A stretch of DNA of 64,000 nucleotides. Origin: Chitinispirillales bacterium (GTDB lineage: Bacteria > Fibrobacterota > Chitinivibrionia > Chitinivibrionales > Chitinispirillaceae). The position numbers were made by a program, and so were the translations under genes. The stretch covers positions 40,588 through 104,587 of the forward strand of contig JAITCM010000144.1 of NCBI GenBank assembly GCA_031283085.1. Direction: 5' to 3'. The notes beneath the pieces are model-generated. The model saw nothing but the letters and a program-made list of their open reading frames with translations, had not been told where the DNA came from and ran no database searches. Below, one piece after another: positions 17,253 to 25,688 of the stretch (position 1 is its first letter; each line of letters begins with the position of its first letter).

Positions 17253-17908
17253 ACATCAAAATCGCTTTCGCCGGATATATTAGGCACGATATTCGGATTG
17301 ACGCTCTTCGTACGGGTACCGACACTCATGGTAACGTACTTGAAGAACTTCACTATCTCTTTCGCGTCGCCGAGGAAAACCTTTTCTTCTTTAGAAACAA
17401 ACTCCGAAAGCATCCTGTAAGCCGGATCGCCCTCCGTCATGTTCACCCCAAGCGCGAGCCTGTGGCACTTTGACGTCCGCGGAGCATTCAAGAAACTATC
17501 AAAGTTCGACCTCCAATCATCGGTAGGCACACCATCCGAAACCAACACAACGGCAGGCCTATAGGCGTTGGACGGGATCTTTTCCTTATCCTCGACAAGC
17601 CCCTCGACAATGGATATCGCCGAACCGAGCGGCGTACCGCCACACGCGCTCATATCCGTCCATTTCAACTCGTTTGCGTTTGTCAGCGGATACATCATTT
17701 TCGCATCCCCGCCGAATGTGACGACGGCGGCCTTAATCTCGGCGATTACGCTTTCGTCCTTTGAAAAGGCCTCCAACATCTCTTTTACACTTTCGTTGAG
17801 CGTATGGATGGGCTCTCCCTCCATGGAGCCCGAAACATCCAACATCAGAATTACCGGCAGCGTTTTTGCGCTCTTTTTGATTGAATCCGGCATCTTGAAA
17901 TCATCCAC
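17246..17908 (-). CDS. TerY-like von Willebrand factor A domain protein
   Basis: 220 aa, essentially one VWA domain. The metal-ion-dependent adhesion site is intact: DVSGS (24-28), the Thr in GGTPLG (about 97) and the Asp in VSDGVPTDDW (about 128). This matches the TerY family, small cytosolic VWA proteins that accompany a PP2C phosphatase and a kinase. The start is a GTG at 17908 preceded by GGAGGG with a 5-nt spacer. It is the first gene of the eight-gene operon and begins 33 nt after the beta-glucosidase stop, with no obvious terminator between. Its likely role is to dock onto, or be phosphorylated by, the triad enzymes. Confidence 0.87.
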   Translation of the reverse strand: MDDFKMPDSIKKSAKTLPVILMLDVSGSMEGEPIHTLNESVKEMLEAFSKDESVIAEIKAAVVTFGGDAKMMYPLTNANELKWTDMSACGGTPLGSAISIVEGLVEDKEKIPSNAYRPAVVLVSDGVPTDDWRSNFDSFLNAPRTSKCHRLALGVNMTEGDPAYRMLSEFVSKEEKVFLGDAKEIVKFFKYVTMSVGTRTKSVNPNIVPNISGESDFDVC

Positions 17909-17941
17909 TTTATCCCTCCATATCTTTTTGATTGATTGTTA

Positions 17942-19291
17942 TTATTGATTCTGGCCCCGCCGCGCCGTCTCCGCAAAATACAACCCCGAGTCCTTGACCG
18001 TCCGCTTCCCCGTCTCAAAATCCACATACACCAACCCAAACCTGTGCTTATACCCACAGTGCCACTCAAAGTTGTCCATCAGGCTCCAGTAGAAATAACC
18101 TGTATAGGGGATGCCATCGGTTATCGCCCTGTCAACCTGTTCAAAATGGTCGGCAATGAACTCTGTCCTCTGGGGGTCGCGCACCTTCCCGTCCTTTGAC
18201 AAACACTCGGTTATGCACGTTCCGTTTTCGGTTATGACAAGCGGTTTTTTGTAGCGCTCGTAGAAGAATTTTCCCGCCCAATACAGAACATCGGGGACGA
18301 TTGGCCAGTCAAAACTGTTCATTCTGTATCCAACCGGATTCGGTACCAACTCAGGACGCCCGTCAACACCCGCTTTAACGGCTGCCCCCGTGTATATGTT
18401 GACTCCGAAAAAGTCTAATCCCTGTGAGATTAACGACATATCTTCATCCGTAAATTCCGGTGCGTCCTTGCCGTAAGCATCAAGCCCTTGCTGCGGGTAT
18501 CTGCCTAGATAGACCGGGTCCATCCACCAAGCGCTGTTCCATAACGTCGAGGGGTCCACCTCAAACGTGGCAATTCTCGCCGCGTCAACGTCACGCCGCT
18601 CCCCGCTCGCCGGACGGCGCAACCAACCCACGGGGGCGAAACCCACCGACGCCGCCTTTTTAGCCATGCCCCTGATAGCGGAAACCGCGCGGCCATGCGC
18701 CAAAAGCAGATTGTGGCCGGCTGCGAGCGCTTCCCCGGTCGTCAATCTCAAACCCGGCGCGTGAACGCCGGTCACCATACCGTGGTTTATGACCACCTGC
18801 GGCTCGTTAATAGTCATCCAATGGTTTACACGATCGGAAAATTTGTCCATCACGACAGACGCGAATTCCCCAAACCATTTCGGCGACTCAGGGCTCATCC
18901 ATCCCCCGCGACGCTGCAACGCCTGCGGCAGGTTCCAGTGATACAGGGTAATCCACGGCTCAATCCCCGCGCCCAACAGCGCGTCAATCAACCTGTCGTA
19001 AAAATCAACCCCCCTGGAATTAACGGAACCGGTTCCCTCAGGGATAACACGCGGCCAGGCAATCTCCATCCTGTAAGCGTTGACCCCAAGAGCCTTCATT
19101 ATTTCAACGTCTTCCAAATATCTATGATAATGATCGCAAGCATTTTCGCCGCTATGCCCCTGCCACACAGCGCCGGGCCGCCGGCAAAACACGTCCCAAA
19201 TCCCCTCCCCCTTGCCGTCCTCAAACGCCGCCCCCTCAATCTGATAGGCGGCGGTGGCGGCGCCCCAAACGAAATCTTTCGGAAACGCCAT
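17942..19291 (-). CDS. GH1 beta-glucosidase
   Basis: 449 aa with no signal peptide, so cytosolic. The family 1 glycoside hydrolase marks are clear: FVWGAATAAYQIEGA at the N terminus, the acid/base Glu in TINEP (about 166), the nucleophile Glu in VITENG (about 359), and EWHCGYKHRFGLVYVD near the C terminus. It hydrolyses beta-glucosides such as cellobiose, retaining configuration. I chose the ATG at 19291 because the sequence GGAAGGGG lies just upstream and the family N terminus starts there; a longer frame would run into the preceding gene. It sits 2 nt after the HNH endonuclease gene and 33 nt before terY, an unexpected metabolic gene between two defence modules. Confidence 0.93.
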   Translation of the reverse strand: MAFPKDFVWGAATAAYQIEGAAFEDGKGEGIWDVFCRRPGAVWQGHSGENACDHYHRYLEDVEIMKALGVNAYRMEIAWPRVIPEGTGSVNSRGVDFYDRLIDALLGAGIEPWITLYHWNLPQALQRRGGWMSPESPKWFGEFASVVMDKFSDRVNHWMTINEPQVVINHGMVTGVHAPGLRLTTGEALAAGHNLLLAHGRAVSAIRGMAKKAASVGFAPVGWLRRPASGERRDVDAARIATFEVDPSTLWNSAWWMDPVYLGRYPQQGLDAYGKDAPEFTDEDMSLISQGLDFFGVNIYTGAAVKAGVDGRPELVPNPVGYRMNSFDWPIVPDVLYWAGKFFYERYKKPLVITENGTCITECLSKDGKVRDPQRTEFIADHFEQVDRAITDGIPYTGYFYWSLMDNFEWHCGYKHRFGLVYVDFETGKRTVKDSGLYFAETARRGQNQ

Positions 19292-19293
19292 TG

Positions 19294-20376
19294 TCACCCC
19301 TTCCCCTTTCTCCTGTTGCAATCCTTGCACAGCATCTGTAAATTATCCGGCTGCGTCTTGCCGCCCTCCGACCACGGGGTAACGTGGTCGCCCTCCATAT
19401 CGTCAATCTTAAACGTTTCTTCGCAAATCGAGCACTTGCCGTTTTGCTTTTCAAAAGCCTTGCGCTTTTGGCTCTCCGTAAACGCCCTGATATTCAAGTG
19501 TTTTTCATCGCCGGTAATCAGGTATTGATAGATACCGGATTTTTTGGTAACGTCATCATCCTCCATAAGCTCTTTCACACGGCTTTCCAAGTCGGAAGCC
19601 GACGGCAACTTCTTTTTGCCGTGCTCATTGTACAGTTCGCCCCACGGGAGCCCTTTCATCTCCCTCCGATACGCGGGGAAAACAGCCTTTACCCATTCTA
19701 TGACCGCGCAAAAATAAAGCCATAACTCATTGGCGCTTTCTTCATGCTGATGCTTAGACATATACTCGTTAATATGCCCCTTGCCGAACCAATTTATAGC
19801 GGTTTCCAAAAAATCCTGCCTTATCGGGGAACCGTTTACGTAATCTTTGGCGAGATTGTAGGCGGCGCAGTTCGTTTTGCTAAAATGGCGCTTCGCGTCG
19901 GTGAGCCATGGACCGGTATAGATAGCGTTCCTTAACTCCTGTTCGGTTAATCTTTCTCCGGCGGTATTAATGATTCTGAACCACGCTAATTTCTCGCTGT
20001 CCGTGCCTTCGCAGAAATAGACCATGCATTTGTAATTAAGGATTTGTTCCCGTTCATCGTTCGTGAGATTATACCACGCGCGGTCACCTATGGCGTATTC
20101 GCCATTAACGTACTGACAAATCGAAACTGTCCGTTGCTGGCCGTCAAGAATTTCGAACATATCTCCGCTCTTCATCCAATACATGACGTTAAGCGGAAAA
20201 TTTTGTCGTATCGTCTCAATAACGGCGTTACGTTGCCTGTCCTTATAGACAAACTCGCGTTGATACTTCGGGCGGATATTTAACTTCTTTTCATAGCCCA
20301 ATACGCCCTCTTCCTGGTTGTCTGTGTAACCGTTTACGATGTCGCGAATCGCAATTTCGTGTAACGTGATGTTCAT
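19294..20376 (-). CDS. DUF262-HNH endonuclease (GmrSD-like), probable restriction enzyme
   Basis: 360 aa. The N-terminal DUF262/ParB-like domain has YQREFVYK (about 38) and the nucleotide-site motif ILDGQQRTVSI (about 75). The C-terminal HNH nuclease has CSICEETF, the catalytic DDMEGDHVTPWSEGG and NLQMLCKDCN; the two Cys pairs would hold zinc. This is the GmrSD-type domain pair. It overlaps the upstream adenine methyltransferase by 4 bp, so the two are probably a restriction-modification unit in which the methylase protects host DNA, although GmrSD-type enzymes can also attack modified DNA. The beta-glucosidase starts 2 nt downstream. Confidence 0.85.
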   Translation of the reverse strand: MNITLHEIAIRDIVNGYTDNQEEGVLGYEKKLNIRPKYQREFVYKDRQRNAVIETIRQNFPLNVMYWMKSGDMFEILDGQQRTVSICQYVNGEYAIGDRAWYNLTNDEREQILNYKCMVYFCEGTDSEKLAWFRIINTAGERLTEQELRNAIYTGPWLTDAKRHFSKTNCAAYNLAKDYVNGSPIRQDFLETAINWFGKGHINEYMSKHQHEESANELWLYFCAVIEWVKAVFPAYRREMKGLPWGELYNEHGKKKLPSASDLESRVKELMEDDDVTKKSGIYQYLITGDEKHLNIRAFTESQKRKAFEKQNGKCSICEETFKIDDMEGDHVTPWSEGGKTQPDNLQMLCKDCNRRKGKG

Positions 20377-21431
20377 ATTTTACCCCCAATGTTAACCTGT
20401 TTATTTTTGATTAAAACACGCGCGTATGTCTCTTTGTTTTTGAACTTGAAACGGTGTCCATAATTAGGGTTGTCTTCAACATACCTATCAAGACCGATAA
20501 TCTCAAACTGTTCGGGATTATATTTATCAATAAACGTAATTGGAACCCCCATTGCCCCGTTATAGTCAAAGGGTATATCGGCTACTTTATCAACGTTTAT
20601 CGCGTTATAATTATCAAACGCCGGATAATTTTCCGTCGAATAACTTTTAGACAGTATCATATTCTCGTGTCTTTTGACATGGTCTAAATTAGTAAACCAC
20701 ACAATAGAGCCTTTACTGAAATACTTGACGCCGTTTTCAATCTTTATCCTTGATTGAGTCTTAATCTCATAATGATACGGAACCTGAAACCATTTTGTGC
20801 CGCCGTTATCTATCCCAAGCCAAATTTTATTATCCCTAATCAACATAAAAACATCTTTATATGAAAGCGCGTTTAAATCGCCGATAATCAAAAACTTCAT
20901 ATCATTCTCAACAAGTTGCGCCACATATTCCCTAAACAGCGAAAACGGCGGATTGGTAACGACAATATCGCTTTCCTTGAGCAACTCAACGCACTCGGCC
21001 GACCGGAAGTCCCCGTCGCCGTTTAACCGGGAAAGCGTATTGTTCCTGTTCTTTGCGAGCGAAATGACTATATCGCGCAAATCAAACCCGCCGTCGCAGT
21101 TTTCGTCCACCGCCTCATTAACAATGATTTTGTGGGGAACCCTGGTCGTCTTGTTTTCCGGCGTCTCATATTCGAACAGCGAAAGCTCTCTATTCGCGAC
21201 AGGCGAGCCGATATAGCAGGTGGCAATTAATTTCTTTAACCCCAAGAAATTAAAGCCCGTGGCAAAATATTTGAAAAAGTTGCTCTCATACGGATCATCG
21301 CAGTTGCAAAAGACGGTTTTGCCCAAAAAATGCCCTTTGTAGTGCTTGAGTTCTCTCCCAATATCGGAAAGCTGGGTATAAAACTCGTCGGCTTTTTGCT
21401 TTTTCGCTTTATTTAAGTCGGCGTTTGCCAT
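20373..21431 (-). CDS. EcoRI-type DNA adenine-N6 methyltransferase
   Basis: 352 aa. It contains the catalytic VVTNPPFSLFREYV (NPPF, typical of N6-adenine methylases) near residue 155. Its N terminus, with KADEFYTQL and CNCDDPYESNFFKYF, is characteristic of the EcoRI methylase family. SAM is the methyl donor; the target site cannot be read from sequence. The ATG at 21431 follows GGGGGGAGGGG with 6 nt spacing. It starts the accessory island immediately after the fba terminator, and its stop overlaps the DUF262-HNH gene. Co-expression fits a type II-like restriction-modification pair. Codons look more AT-rich than in the flanking housekeeping genes, which suggests acquisition by transfer. Confidence 0.88.
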   Translation of the reverse strand: MANADLNKAKKQKADEFYTQLSDIGRELKHYKGHFLGKTVFCNCDDPYESNFFKYFATGFNFLGLKKLIATCYIGSPVANRELSLFEYETPENKTTRVPHKIIVNEAVDENCDGGFDLRDIVISLAKNRNNTLSRLNGDGDFRSAECVELLKESDIVVTNPPFSLFREYVAQLVENDMKFLIIGDLNALSYKDVFMLIRDNKIWLGIDNGGTKWFQVPYHYEIKTQSRIKIENGVKYFSKGSIVWFTNLDHVKRHENMILSKSYSTENYPAFDNYNAINVDKVADIPFDYNGAMGVPITFIDKYNPEQFEIIGLDRYVEDNPNYGHRFKFKNKETYARVLIKNKQVNIGGKI

Positions 21432-21560
21432 TTTTTGCCCCTCCCCCCGTTAATCGGTTATCCTTGTAATTGATGAACCCGTACCGTAATTAATATAATA
21501 TCCGCCGCCCCCAAAGAAATATTTTTTTGGCCTTTCCGCGCCCCATAGATGCCCGAAAAC

Positions 21561-21588
21561 AAAAAAGGGCAGCCACACGGGGCCGCCC
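21561..21588 (-). terminator. Rho-independent terminator after fba, made from a dispersed repeat
   Basis: On the minus strand GGGCGGCC and GGCTGCCC pair as an 8-bp stem (one G-T) around loop CCGTGT, followed directly by six T. It lies about 60 nt after the fba stop. The preceding sequence, TTGTAGGGGCGGCC, matches the start of other palindromic repeats in this window. Confidence 0.8.
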
Positions 21589-21646
21589 CTACAACTTCAT
21601 GTATCAAATCGATTATTAAACCTTGCCATTACATCAAAACCAAAAA

Positions 21647-22642
21647 TCACCCCTTGCCCGCGCTCCCCAACACGTTCTCGTTCTTGTCTATCATCATCTT
21701 GACAAGCTCCTCCCGCGCCGGCCCAAGGTACTTCCGCGGGTCAAATTCACCGGGCTTCTCTTTGAATACTTTGCGGATGATTGCCGTGAGCACGAGCCGC
21801 CCGTCGGAATCGATATTTATCTTGCAAACCGCCGACTTCGCGGCTTTCCGCAACTGCTCCGACGGAATCCCTACAGCCGCCTTCAGCGCGCCGCCGCATT
21901 CCTCGATAATCTTCACGTACTCCGGCAACACGGAACTCGACCCATGCAACACAATCGGGAAGCCCGGAATCCTCTTTTCAATTTCTTCCAAAATGTCGAA
22001 CCGCAGCGGCGGCGGCACCAGCACTCCGTCCGCGTTTTTCGTGCACTGTTCCGGCTTGAACTTGAACGCGCCGTGCGAGGTGCCAATGGAGATGGCTAAG
22101 GAGTCCACGCCGGTCTTCTTGACGAAGTCCTCGACCTGTTCGGGCTGCGTGTATATGGATTTCGCGGCAACCACGTCGTCCTCGATGCCGGAGAGAACGC
22201 CGAGTTCCCCCTCGACCGTAACGTCGTACTTGTGAGCGTACTCGACTACCTTGGAGGTAAGCTCGATGTTTTTCTCGTAGGGGTGATGCGACCCGTCAAT
22301 CATCACCGAAGAGAACCCGCTCTCAATACATCCCACACATAGCTCGAAAGTATCGCCGTGGTCGAGGTGCAACGCCACGGGCATATTGAAGCCCTGCTCG
22401 CGGGCCATGGCGACGGCGCCCTGAGCCATATAGCGCAGGAGCGTGGCGTTGGCGTATTTGCGCGCGCCGCTGGACACCTGCATAATCACCGGGGAGTTGG
22501 ACTGCCCGCAGGCCGTGATTATGGACTGTATCTGCTCCATGTTGTTGAAGTTGTAGGCGGGTATGGCGTAGCCGCCCTTAAACGCCTTCGCGAACATATC
22601 CTTTGTGTTGACAAAACCGAGGTCTTTGTAGCTGACTGCCAT
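21647..22642 (-). CDS. fba: Fructose-bisphosphate aldolase, class II
   Basis: 331 aa. It cleaves fructose 1,6-bisphosphate to DHAP and glyceraldehyde 3-phosphate, or the reverse, using zinc. The ligand and active-site motifs are visible: ALHLDHGDTFE (His and Asp), MIDGSHHPYEKNI, VEGELG, SIGTSHGAFKF and PIVLHGSSS, and a late NIDSDGRL. This is the longer type with a C-terminal FDPRKYLGPARE tail. It follows rplQ by 47 nt on the same strand and is closed by a hairpin terminator, so it may be the last gene of the ribosomal supercluster transcript, an unusual place for a glycolytic gene. Confidence 0.95.
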   Translation of the reverse strand: MAVSYKDLGFVNTKDMFAKAFKGGYAIPAYNFNNMEQIQSIITACGQSNSPVIMQVSSGARKYANATLLRYMAQGAVAMAREQGFNMPVALHLDHGDTFELCVGCIESGFSSVMIDGSHHPYEKNIELTSKVVEYAHKYDVTVEGELGVLSGIEDDVVAAKSIYTQPEQVEDFVKKTGVDSLAISIGTSHGAFKFKPEQCTKNADGVLVPPPLRFDILEEIEKRIPGFPIVLHGSSSVLPEYVKIIEECGGALKAAVGIPSEQLRKAAKSAVCKINIDSDGRLVLTAIIRKVFKEKPGEFDPRKYLGPAREELVKMMIDKNENVLGSAGKG

Positions 22643-22689
22643 AATGTTTTAGTCCTTTCGGTTTAAAGATAAAATCAAAGTCTTTAAAA

Positions 22690-23226
22690 TCACTGATTTT
22701 CCCGCCCATCAGGGGCGGTATCAGTATCGGCAGTATCAACCGCCTCCACCGGTTCTGCGGCAACGGGTTCCGTTGCCTTATCAGCCAATACAGCCGGAGA
22801 TGCGGCTTTGGGTTTGGCGGATTTCTTTTTGGGAGCGGCGCCGCCCTTTTTCCTCACCGCGTCGTTGTGGCCGCGGCCCACAAGCTCTATAATCGCCATG
22901 GGGGCGCAGTCGCCCTTGCGGTCTTCCGTTTTCAAAACCCTTGTATAGCCGCCGTTGCGTTCCCTGTAACCGGGCGCAATATCGTCGAAGAGTTTTTTGA
23001 GCACCTCGCCGTCGTTAATCCGGCAAGCGGCCAAACGCCTCGCGTGGAGATCGCCCTTTTTGCCGTAGGTAATCATACGCTCCACCACGCCGCGCACCTC
23101 TTTGGCCTTCGCAAGCGTAGTGGTGACCCGCTCCTTGTCTAAAATAGACACGGCCAAATTGGAGAGCATAGCCCTGCGATGGGAAGCGCTGCGATTTAAC
23201 TTCCGCCCTGATACTAAGTGACGCAT
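22690..23226 (-). CDS. rplQ: 50S ribosomal protein L17 with long C-terminal tail
   Basis: 178 aa, about 55 longer than typical L17. The first 120 residues are ordinary L17 ([21 protein letters not shown] at the start, [14 protein letters not shown]). The extra tail is Lys/Ala/Pro-rich, then acidic ([24 protein letters not shown]), and looks disordered. It is the last ribosomal gene of the alpha operon, downstream of rpoA as usual. Confidence 0.95.
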   Translation of the reverse strand: MRHLVSGRKLNRSASHRRAMLSNLAVSILDKERVTTTLAKAKEVRGVVERMITYGKKGDLHARRLAACRINDGEVLKKLFDDIAPGYRERNGGYTRVLKTEDRKGDCAPMAIIELVGRGHNDAVRKKGGAAPKKKSAKPKAASPAVLADKATEPVAAEPVEAVDTADTDTAPDGRENQ

Positions 23227-23304
23227 GATACGGCCTTCTTCTTTATATTGTTTGTGTTAATAATTTACGAAACATTATCTACTCGCACTACCGCGGGCGG
23301 TACC

Positions 23305-24285
23305 CTACTCGCCGTTACCCATGATTTTTTCGACATCCATCCCAAACGTCAAACCCATATTGGTAAGCACCGCGTTGAGCTCAACCAGCGACTTTCTCCC
23401 GAAATTCTTGTACTTCAACATATCGGACTCCTGATTCTTAACCAAGTCGGCCAAGTATACGATGTTCGCAGCGCGCAGACAATTGTTGGAACGAACCGAA
23501 AGCTCCAACTCGTCGACCTTCATCTTCAGCAATTGTTTGAGCTTCTCAGCCTTTTCATCGCGCACCTTCTCCTCAACGGGCAAGAAGTCGCCCTCAATGT
23601 TGATTAGCACCTCAAGGTGATCGTACAACAGCTTGGCCGCGTAACCGACGGCGTCCTCCACCGAGATGCTGCCGTCTGTCCAAATGTCTAGTATAATCCT
23701 GTCAAAGTCAGTGCGCTGGCCGACACGGGTATTCTGCACCACGTAGTTGACCTTTGTGACGGGCGAGAATATCGAATCTATGGGTATCGTCCCCACCGGA
23801 TCGTCTTCGCGCTTGTTCTGCTCGGCCGCCACATATCCGCGCCCGTCCGAGACACGCATCTCAATCTTGAGCTTCGCGTCGGCATTGATGGTCGCGATAT
23901 GCAAATCCGGATTCAGTATCTCGACACCGGAATTCTTCTCTATGTCGGAGGCCTTCACGTCCCCCTTGCCTGTAACCTCAAGCTTGAGAGTAACGTCTTC
24001 GTCGGCCAAGAGCTTAAGACGCAACTGCTTGATGTTCAGGATGATATCGGTGACATCCTCCGTCACACCTTCGAGCGTCGTGTACTCATGCGACGCGCCG
24101 TCAATACGCACAGACACCACCGCGCCGCCCTGCAACGACGAGAGAAGTATCCTGCGTAATGAATTCCCTACCGTATCGCCCCAGCCGCGTTCAAGCGGCT
24201 CTATCGTCACACGCGAATAGTTGGGGATACCCTCATGATTGTCCAGCTTAATGCCTTTAGGCATCAACAAACTTTTCCATTTCAT
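23305..24285 (-). CDS. rpoA: RNA polymerase subunit alpha
   Basis: 326 aa, normal length. The N-terminal dimerisation domain (EPLERGWGDTVGNSLRRILLSS, residues about 27-48) and the C-terminal helix-hairpin-helix domain (ELSVRSNNCLRAANI, KNFGRKSLVELN) are both present. It nucleates core assembly, and its C-terminal domain contacts UP elements and activators. It lies between rpsD and rplQ, the standard order. Confidence 0.97.
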   Translation of the reverse strand: MKWKSLLMPKGIKLDNHEGIPNYSRVTIEPLERGWGDTVGNSLRRILLSSLQGGAVVSVRIDGASHEYTTLEGVTEDVTDIILNIKQLRLKLLADEDVTLKLEVTGKGDVKASDIEKNSGVEILNPDLHIATINADAKLKIEMRVSDGRGYVAAEQNKREDDPVGTIPIDSIFSPVTKVNYVVQNTRVGQRTDFDRIILDIWTDGSISVEDAVGYAAKLLYDHLEVLINIEGDFLPVEEKVRDEKAEKLKQLLKMKVDELELSVRSNNCLRAANIVYLADLVKNQESDMLKYKNFGRKSLVELNAVLTNMGLTFGMDVEKIMGNGE

Positions 24286-24307
24286 ATCGTATCAGGTCTC
24301 CCCTTTG

Positions 24308-24931
24308 TTATCTGGAATACAATTCAACTACAAGCTGCTCCTGAATGTCGGCGGGAATCGACGAACGCTCAGGTACCCTCACAACCTGCCCCGCCAGCTT
24401 CACCTTGTCCACAGTCAACCAATCAGGCGTCTCTTTCATCGCCTTCAAAGAAGAGTGTATAAGCGCAAGGTTCGCGCTCTTGGGTTTCACCGTCACCGAA
24501 TCGCCGGCCTTCAGCCGGTAAGAGGGAATATTAACCTTTTTGCCGTTCACCGTAAAGTGGTTATGCAACACAAGCTGACGCGCGCTGCTTCTTGACGGAG
24601 CGAAACCCAGGCGGTAAACGACATTGTCTAGCCGCGTCTCCAAAAGACGAAGCAGATTCTCGCCCGTCACGCCGCTCTGCCGAGATGCGATCTCAAAGTA
24701 AAGGCTAAATTGCTTCTCAAGAATGCCGTAGATCCTGCGTATCTTCTGCTTCTCCCTCAACTGATTATTGTACTCAGTCGCGGAGCGCCTGCGCTTGGTC
24801 GTGCGCATTCCGGGGGGAAAAGGCCTACGCTCTACAGCGCACTTTTCGGTAGTGCACCGCTCGCCCTTTAGCATCAACTTGACGCCCTCCCTGCGGCACT
24901 GACGGCACCGTGGGCCATGATAAACTGCCAT
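24308..24931 (-). CDS. rpsD: 30S ribosomal protein S4
   Basis: 207 aa. It carries the zinc-type N terminus with four cysteines (CRQC at 9-12, then C26 and C31), the S4 RNA-binding domain (LETRLDNVVYRLGFAPSR, ARQLVLHNHFTVNG) and the usual C-terminal ELYSR. S4 is a primary 16S binder and, in many bacteria, the translational repressor of this operon. It follows rpmJ rather than rpsK here. Confidence 0.97.
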   Translation of the reverse strand: MAVYHGPRCRQCRREGVKLMLKGERCTTEKCAVERRPFPPGMRTTKRRRSATEYNNQLREKQKIRRIYGILEKQFSLYFEIASRQSGVTGENLLRLLETRLDNVVYRLGFAPSRSSARQLVLHNHFTVNGKKVNIPSYRLKAGDSVTVKPKSANLALIHSSLKAMKETPDWLTVDKVKLAGQVVRVPERSSIPADIQEQLVVELYSR

Positions 24932-25084
24932 TCGCTATCTCCTCTTACTCTTTATTCTTTCGAGCGTTTTTCAGACGCCCAAATGTTTTTTGTTCACACA
25001 CACCGACAGAGAGCGGCAGACCGCCGCCCCGCAAAATCATTCCGAACTGTTTTAACGCATCCAAACCGACAAGCGCCCGACAAA

Positions 25085-25201
25085 TCAACCTTGACGTTGC
25101 TTGTGTTTGGGGTTCTTTGAACAGATCACACGCACGATACCCCTGCGGCGTATCACCTTGCACCCGTTACACATCGGTTTAACCGAAGCCCTGACTTTCA
25201 C
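25085..25201 (-). CDS. rpmJ: 50S ribosomal protein L36, displaced
   Basis: 38 aa, encoded from a GTG (25199-25201) with GGAG seven nt upstream. The sequence begins [17 protein letters not shown] and ends NPKHKQRQG. Zinc ligands C11, C14, C27 and H33 are kept, so it is the zinc form. It lies after rpsM and before rpsD, whereas rpmJ normally follows infA directly; see the permutation finding. Confidence 0.95.
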   Translation of the reverse strand: MKVRASVKPMCNGCKVIRRRGIVRVICSKNPKHKQRQG

Positions 25202-25230
25202 TTTTATTCTCCTTGTACTATATATATAAC

Positions 25231-25256
25231 GGGCGAACACAATTCGCCCCCTACAA
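25231..25256. repeat. Palindromic repeat, family 1, between rpsM and rpmJ
   Basis: GGGCGAA and TTCGCCC pair around a 5-nt loop (25231-25249), flanked by CCTACAAC. Read on the minus strand this gives TTGTAGGGGGCGAA, the same opening as the repeat in the fba terminator (21561-21588). It is preceded by a TATATATATA run. No long T-run follows on the minus strand, so it need not terminate. Confidence 0.6.
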
Positions 25257-25285
25257 CACCAACACAATTATCCCCCCCTACCGCG

Positions 25286-25666
25286 TTACTTGGCCGGCGC
25301 CTTCTTCTTGTTGGCTATCGTCTTACGCGGCCCCTTACGCGTACGGCTGTTGGTACGCGTACGCTGCCCGCGGCAAGGCAACCCGCGACGGTGGCGCAGA
25401 CCGCGGTAGCAACCGATATCCATCAAACGCTTGATGTTCATCCTGATGTCGGACCGCAGGTTTCCCTCGGTCTGGTACTCGGCGTCTATAACGCTGCGGA
25501 TACGATTGAGTTCATCCTCGTTCATATCCTTAACTTTCCTGTTCTCGTCAATCCCGGCCTTGGCCAGAATAACGGACGCGGAGGTACGGCCAATGCCGAA
25601 CACATATGTCAGCGCGATAACCACGCGCTTATTATTCGGAATATCAACTCCTGCTACACGAGCCAC
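25286..25666 (-). CDS. rpsM: 30S ribosomal protein S13
   Basis: 126 aa. It starts [15 protein letters not shown], has the helix-two-turn-helix region ([14 protein letters not shown]) and the basic [20 protein letters not shown] motif in the tail that contacts tRNA and 16S rRNA. In the 30S head it bridges to L5. It is located after rpsK, the reverse of the usual order. Confidence 0.97.
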   Translation of the reverse strand: MARVAGVDIPNNKRVVIALTYVFGIGRTSASVILAKAGIDENRKVKDMNEDELNRIRSVIDAEYQTEGNLRSDIRMNIKRLMDIGCYRGLRHRRGLPCRGQRTRTNSRTRKGPRKTIANKKKAPAK

Positions 25667-25688
25667 ACACTACCCCTTTCGTTAAAAA

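Noticed and set aside
3657..17908. Tellurite-resistance cluster
   Set aside because: Apart from the TerY-like protein there is no TerC, TerD, TerZ or other Ter protein; the associated genes are nucleic-acid-handling ones.
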